Virus record (IMG/VR): IMGVR_UViG_3300036766_000359
Coordinates: 124,001-188,000 of that record
From: a virus
DNA: 64,000 nt
Strand: one strand, 5' to 3'
The notes beneath the pieces are model-generated. The model was not told the DNA's origin and made no database searches. It worked only from the letters and a program-made list of their open reading frames with translations. Both the position numbers and the translations under genes were made by a program. Shown here piece by piece: positions 1 to 7,860 of the stretch; position 1 is the stretch's first letter, and the number at the start of each line of letters is the position of its first letter.

Positions 1-619
1 GGACGTAGGCTTGTGTCAGGCCGATCTCCAGCGCCAGCTGCTTGAAATGCCGGTTACGGGTCGCTGGCACGACAGCATCTGAATCCGGGGCTGGACTTGT
101 AGCAACATGCCAGCCAGGCCCGTTGGCGTCCTTGGTGAGGCTGGACTTGTAGGTCAGCGCTATCACCTTGGGTTCCTCAAGGCTCAGCGCTAGAGCCGCC
201 ACCGCTGCCTTCCTACGCGCAGCCCATTCCTTGCCAACATCAGCAGGAACGCGCACCACAACGGACTTAGCCTTAGCCTTAGCCTTAGCCTTAGCCTTAG
301 CCTTAGCCTTAGGTAGCGGGTTTCCCGCCACGTCAGTCTGGTAGGAGACGATCGTGGACGGAGGAGATAATCGCACCACAGCGGACTTGGCCTTGGCGTT
401 GCCGCGCCTGCCCATCGCCGTGGCGAAGCTCTTGGCCGCCTCTCTTCGCTGCACCGCGTAAATATATTTCGTGGAGAGTTTGATGCCCGCCTTGGATGCA
501 AGCGTGACGAGATCCGTTGGCGTCATCGTCGGGTACTGCCGAACGAACGCCAACTTTTCCGTGTTCCAAGCAGTCATCGCATTACTCAATTTCTTCTTTG
601 TCTTCTTCTTAGTCGCCAT
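1..619 (-). CDS. Lys/Ala-rich protein with predicted helix-turn-helix-like N-terminus, partial
   Basis: The reading frame starts at 619 and runs off the left edge, giving at least 206 residues. Residues 1-12 are Lys-rich. Residues 20-60 (FVRQYP...KAGIKLSTKYIYAVQRR) look like a small helical DNA-binding unit. A (KA)7 tract sits near residue 105, and the visible C-terminal part contains FKQLALEIGLTQAYV. The protein at 46779 shares both the FVR..GI..KYV..VR block and the QLA.DIGL block, so the two are paralogues. The basic tract suggests nucleic-acid binding, which is inference. I recall similar proteins from myxobacteria but cannot verify this. Confidence 0.7.
   Translation of the reverse strand, partial: MATKKKTKKKLSNAMTAWNTEKLAFVRQYPTMTPTDLVTLASKAGIKLSTKYIYAVQRREAAKSFATAMGRRGNAKAKSAVVRLSPPSTIVSYQTDVAGNPLPKAKAKAKAKAKAKAKSVVVRVPADVGKEWAARRKAAVAALALSLEEPKVIALTYKSSLTKDANGPGWHVATSPAPDSDAVVPATRNRHFKQLALEIGLTQAYV
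266..312. repeat. CCTTAG hexanucleotide tandem repeat
   Basis: Seven perfect CCTTAG units (271-312) plus a partial one. On the minus strand they encode the alternating Lys-Ala tract of the flanking gene. Unit length is six, so copy-number changes keep the frame and only lengthen or shorten the tract. Confidence 0.9.
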
Positions 620-666
620 GTGCTCAACGCCTCTCTATCTCTCATGTAGCTGCGGTCTTCACCAAA

Positions 667-939
667 TCAGACATAACCGACTTCCTGCCTCGATCGCCAG
701 GTCAACATAGCACCGACAGGGAAGCTTGCTTGAGGACTAACTTCACGACAACGGTAGACTGCACGTTTCGTGATAAGATGATATTCCACCCGACCAATGG
801 CCAGAGATAAACCACCGGCTAGAACACGACCTCTGCCTTTCTTGCCAGGTGGAAACGCTAAGCGTTCTACCATGCCAGATTTATTCCATTGCACCAAGCC
901 GTGACGGCTGGCAATTTCTTGGAGTTGTTCGTAAGTCAT
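667..939 (-). CDS. hypothetical protein, 90 aa
   Basis: Begins MTYEQLQEIASRHG with GAAGGA upstream of the ATG. A longer frame from a TTG at 990 lacks a Shine-Dalgarno. The first 20 residues look like a helix-turn-helix-type unit (QLQEIASRHGLVQW). The remainder is basic and beta-rich with no motif I recognise. It lies just downstream of the Cys-cluster gene, probably in the same operon. Confidence 0.6.
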   Translation of the reverse strand: MTYEQLQEIASRHGLVQWNKSGMVERLAFPPGKKGRGRVLAGGLSLAIGRVEYHLITKRAVYRCREVSPQASFPVGAMLTWRSRQEVGYV

Positions 940-990
940 GCTTTCCTTCATCAATATACTACAGTGAAATTTAGGCAATTTACGAATCAA

Positions 991-1404
991 TTATTCGGAT
1001 ATCAACATTTCTTTAACTTTTAAAAGCATCAGTCGATTTGACCGCTCACCTAATACTTCATGCAACAATCGGGTCGGTTCACCCGAGCGAATAACCAATT
1101 TATGAATTTTTCGATCTGGTAGATTCTTGTTATAACCACGCGAACATTTCATCCGTTCGGTATGGCCGAAGATTTGACATACGAGAGGACGAACCGGATA
1201 GACCTGACAAGTTCCTTTTTGATAAAACGGACACGTAACACCCTGATCTATTGGGATAATGCCTTGTTTCTCTGCATATTGGACAACGCGATCATATTCA
1301 AGGTCTGTAGAAGGGGCTAAACCACAACAGTCCCCGCAACCCTGGTCACATTTCATTACGGGAAGTTTCATAGTATGAAAGGCGGGTTCTTTAGTAATCG
1401 TCAC
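991..1404 (-). CDS. YkgJ-family cysteine-cluster protein
   Basis: 137 residues. A conserved Cys array, CDQGCGDCCGL near residue 19 followed by CPFY..GTCQVYPVRPLVCQIFG in the middle, is the hallmark of the YkgJ/UPF0153 family of putative zinc- or iron-chelating proteins. The biochemical role of the family is unsettled. The chosen start is GTG at 1404, and an internal ATG (MKLPVMKCDQ) just before the first Cys is also possible. It overlaps the upstream gene by 14 nt. Confidence 0.8.
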   Translation of the reverse strand: MTITKEPAFHTMKLPVMKCDQGCGDCCGLAPSTDLEYDRVVQYAEKQGIIPIDQGVTCPFYQKGTCQVYPVRPLVCQIFGHTERMKCSRGYNKNLPDRKIHKLVIRSGEPTRLLHEVLGERSNRLMLLKVKEMLISE

Positions 1405-1720
1405 ACTTGTAAGGGCAACTCATTCGACGCGGAAAAGAATTGCAGGTAGGGCAGGGGGAATCAGCGATCGGAGTAGCTCGGGTGGAACGTCGATTTCTCT
1501 TCCGGGACTTCTGACCAGTCAACGGGACAGTTTTCAACGGGACAATCTGGTTCTCATTCCAAGACGGTTGCATTTTCGCATGGAGAGACTCGAGCGCGTC
1601 ACAAACGGATTTTTGCCATTCAAACACACATTCCTGATGGTCAACAGCTTCGCACTTCTGTTCGTAGTGAATTAACTGACGTGCTCTTTCGAGCAGCTGG
1701 GTAATTGATTGGGTAGGCAT
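1391..1720 (-). CDS. hypothetical protein, 109 aa
   Basis: Starts MPTQSITQLLERARQL at an ATG overlapping the upstream stop (TAATG), which indicates translational coupling. The N-terminal half is helical. The C-terminal half is basic (KSRKRNRR) and ends with a CPTC..C..C-type cluster that could bind a metal. No family recognised. Confidence 0.6.
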   Translation of the reverse strand: MPTQSITQLLERARQLIHYEQKCEAVDHQECVFEWQKSVCDALESLHAKMQPSWNENQIVPLKTVPLTGQKSRKRNRRSTRATPIADSPCPTCNSFPRRMSCPYKCDDY

Positions 1721-2130
1721 TAACCGAGCCCCCAACCGCAAATACCCTGATACTCGTCGGGCTGTTCAATACGCGTAACTGTCCACTTATTGGCAAGTAC
1801 GAAATCCTCAACGCGAACGAAGCGGTACCAGCGACGTTCTTCACCGTAGAATGATGGGCAAATTCCGGACTCAGATTTCTCGATGACCGCCAGGTTATTG
1901 GTGCCACCTTCATGAATATCACCATAGTCAGAGACTAGATACTCTTCGGCTTGCTCCAAAGTTTCAAACCACCCCCAACATCTGGAACTTGGGTGTCGGT
2001 CTGGACCTAACACCTGAATGGATGTAATGGTGAAGATAAATGGTCTGGTCTCTGGACTGGCCATACACGGCGAATCAAGCGGCGTAGACCCAAGGTACTC
2101 GGGTTCCATCTTCTTCTCGTTATCAGTCAT
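1720..2130 (-). CDS. hypothetical protein, 136 aa
   Basis: The ATG at 2130 (MTDNEKKMEP) is preferred over a GTG at 2145. The central part (SSRCWGWF, EQAEEYLVSDYGDIHEGG, AVIE) resembles a small fold often seen in phage hypothetical proteins, in which a Cys-Trp strand is followed by an E/D-rich helix and a YAVIE-like strand. No known function. First gene of the minus-strand run with 1391 and 991. Confidence 0.6.
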   Translation of the reverse strand: MTDNEKKMEPEYLGSTPLDSPCMASPETRPFIFTITSIQVLGPDRHPSSRCWGWFETLEQAEEYLVSDYGDIHEGGTNNLAVIEKSESGICPSFYGEERRWYRFVRVEDFVLANKWTVTRIEQPDEYQGICGWGLG

Positions 2131-2182
2131 AGTTTCAGTATACACCGAATGAATTGATCAGGCACGGATTCGATGACTGAGT

Positions 2183-2443
2183 TTAGGTTTCCATGACCCG
2201 TCGAATTATTTCAGCGTTGCAATCTCGAAATTGACCACCAAGATATGATGAGAACGTAGTTTCACCACCTCCACCGGAATTTTTCATCGGAGGTGGCGGG
2301 ACTTCGTAATTCGGGTCATCGATTGGATTGTCGGGCCATCCGTTCCATACGATGCAGGCCCCACAGTCGCGACAATTCCAAATATTCCCACGATCACCAC
2401 TAATTGGGTGGCAGCTTGGTGGACGCCAATCATGTTCTTTCAT
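2183..2443 (-). CDS. zinc-ribbon protein with C-terminal RRVMET tag
   Basis: Start MKEHDWRPPS was chosen by analogy with sister proteins that begin MK.H.W. Residues around CRDCGACIVW form one half of a zinc ribbon, and the tail DCNAEIIRRVMET matches the DC...I..VM.S ending of the sister proteins at 17213, 17395, 19196 and 21417. Proline/glycine-rich middle. Function unknown. Confidence 0.65.
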   Translation of the reverse strand: MKEHDWRPPSCHPISGDRGNIWNCRDCGACIVWNGWPDNPIDDPNYEVPPPPMKNSGGGGETTFSSYLGGQFRDCNAEIIRRVMET

Positions 2444-2548
2444 GTGAATTTGACCCGAAAAGGAAAGAAAATTAGGGTAGGTAATTTGACGGGTCCCTTC
2501 CAGATTATACGTATACCAGGGGGTGGATTTTCTGATCAAAAATTTTAC

Positions 2549-2638
2549 TTAAGTTAGCGTCCCACCGAAAGCAAGCGGGAAACGACGCTTGAATAAGCGC
2601 CATATACTTGCCCAGAAGGGTTCATTGTGGTCAGTCAC
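2549..2638 (-). CDS. possible 29-aa peptide
   Basis: A GTG overlaps the end of the upstream gene by 8 nt and opens a 29-residue frame rich in aromatic and basic residues (FWASIWRLFKRRFP). The overlap fits the coupling style of this genome, but the frame is too short for certainty. Confidence 0.3.
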   Translation of the reverse strand: MTDHNEPFWASIWRLFKRRFPLAFGGTLT

Positions 2639-2933
2639 CGAATTTCTCCAGCATGCGCCGCAGCCACGGGTCGCGTGGCCCGACCAACATGGCGTTCTGA
2701 CGTGAGTTGCGATCAGACGTGTCCAGGGCAAACGCCTCGCGTACGGCCAAGTCAGCAGCTTCGACCAAAGCGTACGCAGCATCGGACTCTGCGTTATTCA
2801 CATACGTACTGCCGAACAACAGAGTTTGATACGCCTCGTACACCAGGTCATACTCACCCACAGCCACACGTGTGCATGTCAAGGTCAAAGGATCGGTCAA
2901 CACTACATCTTCAGAAACCACGTTTTCCATCAT
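2631..2933 (-). CDS. hypothetical protein, 100 aa
   Basis: Begins MMENVVSEDVV and is mostly helical (YEAYQTLLFGS, DAAYALVEAADLAVREAF), ending WLRRMLEKFGD. No clear Shine-Dalgarno precedes the ATG. No family recognised. Confidence 0.5.
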   Translation of the reverse strand: MMENVVSEDVVLTDPLTLTCTRVAVGEYDLVYEAYQTLLFGSTYVNNAESDAAYALVEAADLAVREAFALDTSDRNSRQNAMLVGPRDPWLRRMLEKFGD

Positions 2934-3057
2934 ATCAAATTTACACCGTTTGGTTTCAAATTTCCGAAATTTCAAATCGCGTGGTAGGTGTACCTACATC
3001 TACACACCTCGCGGCATTTTACGCGGAAATTGGTTGGTGGTTGATGTATCCTAGGGC

Positions 3058-4062
3058 ATGCGAAAATTGGTAAGTGTTCAGCGAGTGTTGGCATTGCATC
3101 CGATTCCAACTGCCGATGCAATCGAGCTTTGCCAGATCAATGGCTGGCAGTGTGTAGTCAAGAAGGGCGATTTTCAAATCGGTGATATCGGGGTGTACTT
3201 CGAGATCGACGCGGTACCACCGGATCGTCCGATATTTGATTTTCTGTGGAAGGGACAAGCGAAACGTCCAGGGTCACTTTGCATCCGAACGGTTCGTCTC
3301 CGGGGGGCATTGAGCCAAGGGTTGCTAATGCCCTTGGAGCTGTTCCCCGAGGCTGAATGCACCGTAGAGGGTGCAGATCTCACAGAAATCCTTGGGGTTT
3401 ATAAATATGAGCCACCGCCTCCTGATGGTATGGGCGACTACCGGGGACCTTTTCCAACCCTGATAGTCAAGACTGACGAGGTGCGTATTCAGAGTTTCCC
3501 ACAGCTTATCGATGAACTACGGGGTAAGCCTTACGTAAGCACCCTAAAGTGTGATGGTACCTCTGCGACCTTCTGCATGTGGGAAGGAAGCTTCCATGCC
3601 TGCGGGCGAAACCACTCAATCGCGGATGCCGATAACATTTTCTGGCGAGCCGCACGCCGATATATGCTCCCCGAAATCATGGCACGGTATCCGGATCTGG
3701 CTCTACAAGGTGAAGTGGTAGGCCCCGGAATTCAAAAGAACCATATGGGACTCAAGGGAGTGGAATTTCGTTCCTTTAACCTCTATGACATGCGCAAAGG
3801 CAGGAATCTCGACCATGATGAATGCTTTGCGTTTTACGAGAAGCATGAGATTCCAGCTGCTCCCGTCGTTGAAGAAGGGCAATGCTTCCAACACACGGTC
3901 GAGAGCTTACTCCAACTTGCTGAGGGCCCATACCCCGATACCAAGAACGAACGTGAAGGTATCGTGATCCGGCCTCGCATAGGACAGCATAGTCAGACAC
4001 TCGGGGGACGTTTGTCGTTCAAAGCCATTAGCAACCGTTTTTTGCTCAAGAGTGGGGACTGA
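3058..4062 (+). CDS. RNA ligase, DRB0094/Rnl5 type
   Basis: 334 residues. An N-terminal OB-like domain (about 1-110) precedes the nucleotidyltransferase core. Motif I is LKCDGTS with the adenylation Lys at 164. LQGEVVGPG fits motif IIIa, EREGIVIRP motif IV and SFKAIS motif V. The domain order, OB-like first, matches the DRB0094 family of ATP-dependent RNA ligases, which seal 3'-OH/5'-PO4 RNA ends. Phages often use such enzymes to repair host-cleaved tRNA. That role is inferred; the family call rests on visible motifs. First plus-strand gene after the minus-strand cluster. Confidence 0.85.
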   Translation: MRKLVSVQRVLALHPIPTADAIELCQINGWQCVVKKGDFQIGDIGVYFEIDAVPPDRPIFDFLWKGQAKRPGSLCIRTVRLRGALSQGLLMPLELFPEAECTVEGADLTEILGVYKYEPPPPDGMGDYRGPFPTLIVKTDEVRIQSFPQLIDELRGKPYVSTLKCDGTSATFCMWEGSFHACGRNHSIADADNIFWRAARRYMLPEIMARYPDLALQGEVVGPGIQKNHMGLKGVEFRSFNLYDMRKGRNLDHDECFAFYEKHEIPAAPVVEEGQCFQHTVESLLQLAEGPYPDTKNEREGIVIRPRIGQHSQTLGGRLSFKAISNRFLLKSGD

Positions 4063-4176
4063 CTGCAATGGCAAACGGTATTCGAGTATAACGACACCTG
4101 GAACGAAATTCATATTTAGACTCGGGTCCTCCTAAGATCATACGTATGTCAAGGAGGTTTCTCTCCAAAAAAGGTC

Positions 4177-4373
4177 ATGGGAGAACGCTCGATTGGAAAA
4201 TTTGTTGAAGTCCTGAAGTCCTGAAGTCCTTTTGGAAATCGTTGAAGTGTGCGGATATTAGTTGTAAGGCGATGATCAAGCGTGTAGGTAGGATCAAGTA
4301 TTGCTACATACACAAGGTACGGAAAAAAGAGCGGGTAGGCCGACCACCACAAGCGTCACCAGATAAGCAATGA
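4177..4373 (+). pseudogene. small zinc-finger gene split by an 8-bp repeat (possible phase-variable gene)
   Basis: The ATG at 4177 opens a frame that ends after FVEVLKS at 4224, inside three copies of GAAGTCCT. A second frame, open from 4209 to 4373, encodes KCADISCK...RIKYCYIHK, a C-x4-C...C-x2-H cluster. Its stop overlaps the next ATG (ATGA), as in real genes here. Losing one 8-bp unit would join both frames into a zinc-finger protein of about 62 residues. Whether this is phase variation or decay cannot be told from one sequence. As written, only a 15-residue peptide is made from the first ATG. Confidence 0.45.
4207..4249 (+). repeat. GAAGTCCT tandem repeat with duplicated flank
   Basis: Three GAAGTCCT units (4208-4231) are followed by TTTTGGAAATCGTTGAAG. 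The same tract and flank recur at 4917-4955. Confidence 0.8.
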
Positions 4374-4579
4374 AAAATATCGAAGAGTTTGTGTTGCTCA
4401 TTCCTGCAAGTATGCTACTGGCAACAGTTATAACAGTTGAAGATGGCTATACCGTTTTGCCTATGCTTGTACTACCTATGGTGTGCACGTATTACTTAGG
4501 TCGGATACACGTATATCAAAGCTTAGAGGATATTCGACAGAAGCATGAAGAGAAAGAGAAGAACAAACGCCATGAATAA
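4370..4579 (+). CDS. small membrane protein
   Basis: 69 residues with two hydrophobic segments (about 7-23 and 28-45) and a charged C-terminal tail (RQKHEEKEKNKRHE) that would lie in the cytoplasm. Its ATG overlaps the stop of the upstream frame, and its own stop overlaps the next gene. Function unknown; a holin-like role is conceivable but unsupported. Confidence 0.65.
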   Translation: MKNIEEFVLLIPASMLLATVITVEDGYTVLPMLVLPMVCTYYLGRIHVYQSLEDIRQKHEEKEKNKRHE

Positions 4580-4772
4580 AGACGAAGCTAAATTGGTTGA
4601 GTTACTGAGTGATAAGCAAGTTGGTACCTTGACGTCCGAGCAATTCCGGGAAGCAGCCAAAGAATGGGCAGCGTATTGCCTCGATAACTTCACTGGACCA
4701 ACTCTGGAGCGTGGTATAAAGATAGCCACTGCTCTAGTCGAGTTTGTCACAGAGCTAGAAGCGTCTGTTTAG
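4572..4772 (+). CDS. hypothetical protein, 66 aa
   Basis: Starts at an ATG that overlaps the preceding stop codon (MNKDEAKLVELLSD). Acidic, predicted all-helical. No family recognised. Confidence 0.6.
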   Translation: MNKDEAKLVELLSDKQVGTLTSEQFREAAKEWAAYCLDNFTGPTLERGIKIATALVEFVTELEASV

Positions 4773-4787
4773 TGAGGTAGGTAAAAC

Positions 4788-4919
4788 ATGCAAACAAACG
4801 AGGCACGCAACCTAGCTAAGAACCCAAACACACCACCAGCTACTTTAGAGTTACTAGCACAATTTGAAGAATGGCATGTACGCTACTTGGTAGGTCTTCT
4901 TGAAGTCATGAAATCCTGA
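4788..4919 (+). CDS. single LRV-repeat protein with EVMKS tail
   Basis: 43 residues. AKNPNTPPATLELLAQ is one unit of the leucine-rich-variant repeat found in the proteins at 22161, 36838, 42686, 43033, 44090 and 45442, and the protein ends LLEVMKS. It may be a minimal or remnant family member. The stop lies at the edge of the GAAGTCCT repeats, and GTGAGGTAGG precedes the ATG. Confidence 0.6.
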   Translation: MQTNEARNLAKNPNTPPATLELLAQFEEWHVRYLVGLLEVMKS

Positions 4920-4955
4920 AGTCCTGAAGTCCTGAAGTTTTTGGAAATCGTTGAA
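4917..4955 (+). repeat. second copy of the CCTGAAGT repeat and flank
   Basis: TCCTGAAG units followed by TTTTTGGAAATCGTTGAAG, nearly identical to 4212-4249. Both copies begin at the stop codon of a frame ending in EV(L/M)KS. Confidence 0.8.
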
Positions 4956-5328
4956 GGTCTTCTTGAAATACTATATACTTTTGAAACGGGCCCGCCGCCG
5001 CGTAGTACGAATGAATATTTTCGACGTTCGAATACCCCCCTGTAAACTATGCATGCGCTTTCGTACCCCAGAGGGGTTTATCAATAGATGTACTCCCCTA
5101 TCATACCCTCCCCTATATAGGGGATAGGGTATAGTATAAGGGGATTCCCCCTCCCCATCCCCTTATACCCCTGGTGCCGTGGTATTTCCGGGCCGGGGTC
5201 CCGTCCGGATTTCCGGCTTCGTAAGTCCGGGACCGGCTTTCCGGGTCGTCGGACGGACGGACCGGCTCGAAGGCCGTTCCGGCGAAGAAGCGCCTCCGAA
5301 GCGCCTCCGAAGCGCCGCGTTTGTTGTA

Positions 5329-5365
5329 CTTGACGGGTCGGGCGATTTCCACCCGACCCGTCAAG
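5329..5365. terminator. 14-bp perfect hairpin
   Basis: CTTGACGGGTCGGG pairs with CCCGACCCGTCAAG around a 9-nt loop. No U-tract follows, so this may be a structural or binding element and not a terminator. Confidence 0.5.
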
Positions 5366-5519
5366 TTCGTAGATTTTAAGAGTGGTCCCGTACCACCTTT
5401 TTGCCTTCGCGCCGGATTGCCCGGTTCAGGCGACGTCTCGCGATCTTCGCACACTGTGCGACTTGAGACCGACGACCATCGCGCCGATTTGCGCCTTTCA
5501 TAAAGTTGGCTTCACTCAA

Positions 5520-5548
5520 CTTGCCTGCCAATCCAGCCATCGGACCTC
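5520..5548. repeat. 29-bp repeat, copy 1
   Basis: Begins CTTCACTCAACTTG and ends CCAATCCAGCC. An identical copy lies at 40874-40902 in the other large non-coding region. Confidence 0.85.
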
Positions 5549-5572
5549 CATGTTGGTTGCTCTCTCACCCAC

Positions 5573-5687
5573 GTCTACTGCAGCAAGTGCGCGATCTTCT
5601 GGAATCTCACACAGGGTTTGCACCCTGGCATATACTATCGTGATGACTATGATAGTCTACTGCAGCAAGTGCGCGATCTTCTGGAAT
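5573..5687. repeat. two identical 33-bp direct repeats
   Basis: GTCTACTGCAGCAAGTG...TTCTGGAAT occurs at 5573-5605 and 5655-5687. A diverged copy lies at about 36865-36900, inside the start of a gene. The first copy is followed by a CAGGGT/ACCCTG hairpin. Confidence 0.8.
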
Positions 5688-5831
5688 TCCACGCACGTGG
5701 TGTGCAGGATCCACCCGACCAGCAGGGTGGGCGGCAATGCGCAAATCAAATTCAACATGCTGGAACCTCCACCCCACGTACGCGAGCAGCGCGACGATCT
5801 CCGCTTTGCGGAAGTCCCCGGCAAAACGCAG

Positions 5832-5935
5832 TACCACTGTGTGGAGGGGGCCAGTGTTTCACGTGAAACACGTAGATCCGTCGTTCGCCAGAGTACCACT
5901 ATGTGGAGGGGGCCAGTATCTCGCGTCAGATAACC
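5832..5935 (+). promoter_or_regulatory. duplicated GTGGAGGGGGCCAGT leader module
   Basis: Two copies of GTGGAGGGGGCCAGT (5841-5855, 5903-5917), each after a GTACCAC block and each followed by a different hairpin (one is GTTTCACGTGAAAC). The same arrangement precedes the paralogous gene at 8798. No start codon follows at normal distance, so this is more likely an RNA or protein binding site than a ribosome site. Confidence 0.6.
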
Positions 5936-6049
5936 CGCGAGGCGCTGCTGGCGAGTCGGAAATTGTCTGCCACACGCAGTACCGGTGGTGTGGCGGATGG
6001 CAGGCAGGCTGGACGTCACGATTCCCCAACCAACACACAGGAGCCGCAA

Positions 6050-6505
6050 ATGACCAATCTCTACCCGTTCGTGACCAAGAATCAGATCAAGACCCGTCTC
6101 ACCGAGTCGCCCGCCTTCCGCTGCGAAGCCATGGCCATCCTGCACACGCTGCAGACCGAGTTCGAGCAGGGGACCCGCTCGACCCGCGACAAGAACCGCC
6201 AGGGCTTCATGAGCAGCCACGCCGTCAACGGGAGCCGGGTCGCGGAGAAGATCAAGTCGGGTGCCGAGCTGACCGCCGAGGATTGGGAGCACATCGACCG
6301 CATCGCTCCCCGCTACACGCGTCAGCTGGCCCTGGTGCTCCGAGCACGCCAGCTCGTCGAGCAGCCCGAGTTGGCGGCAGTCGCCAAGCTCTTCAGCGCG
6401 GACGTCTCGGGTGCCTCCACGGCAGACGTGCCTCCGACCGACAGCCAAGCCGTGGAGCACGAGCTTTCCATCGCAGACATGGACGCAGCCGCCGAGCTCA
6501 ACTGA
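6050..6505 (+). CDS. NLYPFVTK-family protein, copy 1
   Basis: 151 residues, with AGGAGCC upstream of the ATG. One of three paralogues (8798, 13612) sharing NLYPFVTK at the N-terminus, EAM.IL..LQT, KNRQGFMSSHAVNGSRVA, ED..H...IAPRYTRQLA and the end QPEL...A.LFSA. This copy carries an extra acidic tail of about 35 residues. The fold appears all-helical, the family function is unknown to me, and the strong conservation of KNRQGFMSSHAVNGSR suggests a ligand or partner site. GC content is higher than in the neighbours. A strong terminator follows. Confidence 0.75.
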   Translation: MTNLYPFVTKNQIKTRLTESPAFRCEAMAILHTLQTEFEQGTRSTRDKNRQGFMSSHAVNGSRVAEKIKSGAELTAEDWEHIDRIAPRYTRQLALVLRARQLVEQPELAAVAKLFSADVSGASTADVPPTDSQAVEHELSIADMDAAAELN

Positions 6506-6527
6506 GCCTCCTCTGACCGGACACCAG

Positions 6528-6551
6528 CCCCGACCCTTCACTGGGTCGGGG
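6528..6551 (+). terminator. hairpin terminator after copy 1
   Basis: CCCCGACCC pairs with GGGTCGGGG around a TTCACT loop, directly after the gene. The poly-T is weak. Confidence 0.65.
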
Positions 6552-6577
6552 CATTGCCGTTGAAAGCGGGTGAAGCG

Positions 6578-6820
6578 ATGGAAATCGACATCGACTTGAA
6601 GAAGGGAATCGACTGGCGTGCGTGGCTTCCATATTGGAAGAACTTCACGCAGGAAGAGCAAGACCTCCTCGACTTTGTGTCCAAGGTGTTGTTGGAACCT
6701 GTGGGCTTCGACAAGTACGAAAAGTACGTGAACATGGTGCGCACGGCGTACAAAGAGAACATGATCACGAAGAGCGAGTACAGCGCGTTGAGCAATCTGT
6801 ACAAAGTTGTCAACCCGTGA
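6578..6820 (+). CDS. hypothetical protein, 80 aa
   Basis: MEIDIDLKKGIDWRAWLPYW opens a helical protein with no known motif. GGGTGAAG lies just upstream of this ATG; an upstream in-frame ATG at 6554 falls inside the terminator tail and is less likely. Confidence 0.6.
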   Translation: MEIDIDLKKGIDWRAWLPYWKNFTQEEQDLLDFVSKVLLEPVGFDKYEKYVNMVRTAYKENMITKSEYSALSNLYKVVNP

Positions 6821-6874
6821 GGGTTCTGCTGTCTCTGTTGACTGACTATCTCACGTTTTTCGCTTATCTGGTAT

Positions 6875-7048
6875 ATGCAACACGAAATACTCATAGACCG
6901 TGTTCTTGCTCTTCTGGCATACATGTCAGAACGGGAAGCTGTCGAACACCTGGTTGAGTCGGGTGTCGATTTTGGCGAGGCTTTCCTCGCAGCTCGAGCA
7001 GCCGATGTTCTCACACGGGTATACCCGATAGTTCGACCGAACCCCTGA
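6875..7048 (+). CDS. hypothetical protein, 57 aa
   Basis: Frame starts MQHEILIDRVLALLAYM and is helical throughout (EREAVEHLVESGVDFGEAF). No obvious Shine-Dalgarno, but the composition is protein-like and the frame fills the gap between neighbours. Confidence 0.5.
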   Translation: MQHEILIDRVLALLAYMSEREAVEHLVESGVDFGEAFLAARAADVLTRVYPIVRPNP

Positions 7049-7062
7049 CATGGAGGTGCCGA

Positions 7063-7245
7063 ATGGTACGGAAAGATCATGAAGTGACGGTGTATCACCG
7101 TGGGCGAAAACTATCCGAAGAGTACAAGACCTACGTCACCGCTACGACCGACGAATGGTTCGATGAAGGTGAAGTTTGGTCTTTTTCTGGTCATCGGGTG
7201 ACCAGGAAGGCATCGCACGACTTCTGGACCAAGGCTGGGTCGTAG
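7063..7245 (+). CDS. hypothetical protein, 60 aa
   Basis: MVRKDHEVTVYHRGRK follows GGAGGTGCCGA. Beta-rich, basic start, aromatic middle (DEWFDEGEVWSF). Function unknown. Confidence 0.6.
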   Translation: MVRKDHEVTVYHRGRKLSEEYKTYVTATTDEWFDEGEVWSFSGHRVTRKASHDFWTKAGS

Positions 7246-7290
7246 ATACCTGGTAGGCACCTGTCGATTGTATGCTAGATATTCGAGTGT

Positions 7291-7357
7291 AGAAGGCAGG
7301 GAGTCTGTAGGTGCTCCCCTGCCTGGGTGCTCCAGCATCTTGGGCTCCTTGCCTTCT
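7291..7357 (+). ncRNA. repeated structured element, copy 1
   Basis: An outer stem AGAAGGCA/TGCCTTCT encloses GGCAGGGAG and CCCCTGCC, which can also pair. A homologous 72-nt copy lies at 9609. Paired segments are retained while loops differ, as expected of an RNA structure. Both copies lie between small plus-strand genes. It could be a processed small RNA, an attenuator or a mobile hairpin. Confidence 0.5.
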
Positions 7358-7441
7358 GTACTGCGAACTAGCAGCAAATTCAGCCCACCCAGCCGTATTG
7401 TCGGCGCGAGGTTTCCAATGTGGCACTCATATCAAGTGATA

Positions 7442-7633
7442 ATGACTGATATCGTTGATATCGATCACTACAAGGGTGCGAAACCACCCCCCGGTAGGTA
7501 TCGCGTCATGGGTATCACATATCAGCCACAATCCGCATATGGAGAAGTCCAAATAGCCTCCAATCTCTCGCACGATGAGGCGAGCCGACTCGCTGCAAAT
7601 TTGATAGAGATAGACAGGGTGATGCAGTCATGA
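7442..7633 (+). CDS. small protein with DRVMQS tail
   Basis: 63 residues, MTDIVDIDHYKG. It ends ANLIEIDRVMQS, matching the shared C-terminal tag. The stop overlaps the next ATG (ATGA). The middle (YRVMGITYQPQ) is beta-like. Function unknown. Confidence 0.65.
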   Translation: MTDIVDIDHYKGAKPPPGRYRVMGITYQPQSAYGEVQIASNLSHDEASRLAANLIEIDRVMQS

Positions 7634-7860
7634 AAGCTGATGATGGAATACACCTTCAGATCAAGAAACTCCAGAAGCCAGTTCCATGGTGCCAAACGTG
7701 GGTAGATGACAAAGGCAAAACCCATGTTCTTACTGAGATGCTTAGCCTCGATGGCGCGTTTGAATTTGCCGAATTGGACCAGCTTCCAAGTGGTCGATCC
7801 TGGTGCGAAGCCTGCTTGGTCGCTTACGAGCGCATCCACGGGTCAAAAGCAAAACTCTGA
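7630..7860 (+). CDS. hypothetical protein, 76 aa
   Basis: The ATG overlaps the upstream stop. A single C-x2-C (WCEACLVAYERIHG) near the C-terminus and WC near residue 20 could bind a metal ion. No family recognised. Confidence 0.6.
   Translation: MKADDGIHLQIKKLQKPVPWCQTWVDDKGKTHVLTEMLSLDGAFEFAELDQLPSGRSWCEACLVAYERIHGSKAKL

Larger units (their letters stand above)
4920..6049. other. non-coding, hairpin- and repeat-rich region
   Basis: No convincing gene in about 1.1 kb, although GC-rich shadow frames exist. It holds a CCCCTATATAGGGG palindrome (5110-5123), a 10-bp inverted repeat GTATAAGGGG (5134-5168), a 14-bp hairpin (5329-5365), a 29-bp repeat shared with 40874, two identical 33-bp repeats, and two GTGGAGGGGGCCAGT modules ahead of the gene at 6050. 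Likely a regulatory or replication region. Confidence 0.6.

Noticed and set aside
5113-5933. Several GC-rich frames of 60-180 codons
   Set aside because: They cross hairpins and direct repeats, have arginine/proline-biased composition and no ribosome sites.
5737-6661. Long frames overlapping the first NLYPFVTK gene in other frames or strands
   Set aside because: Shadows of a high-GC gene whose own frame is conserved in three paralogues.
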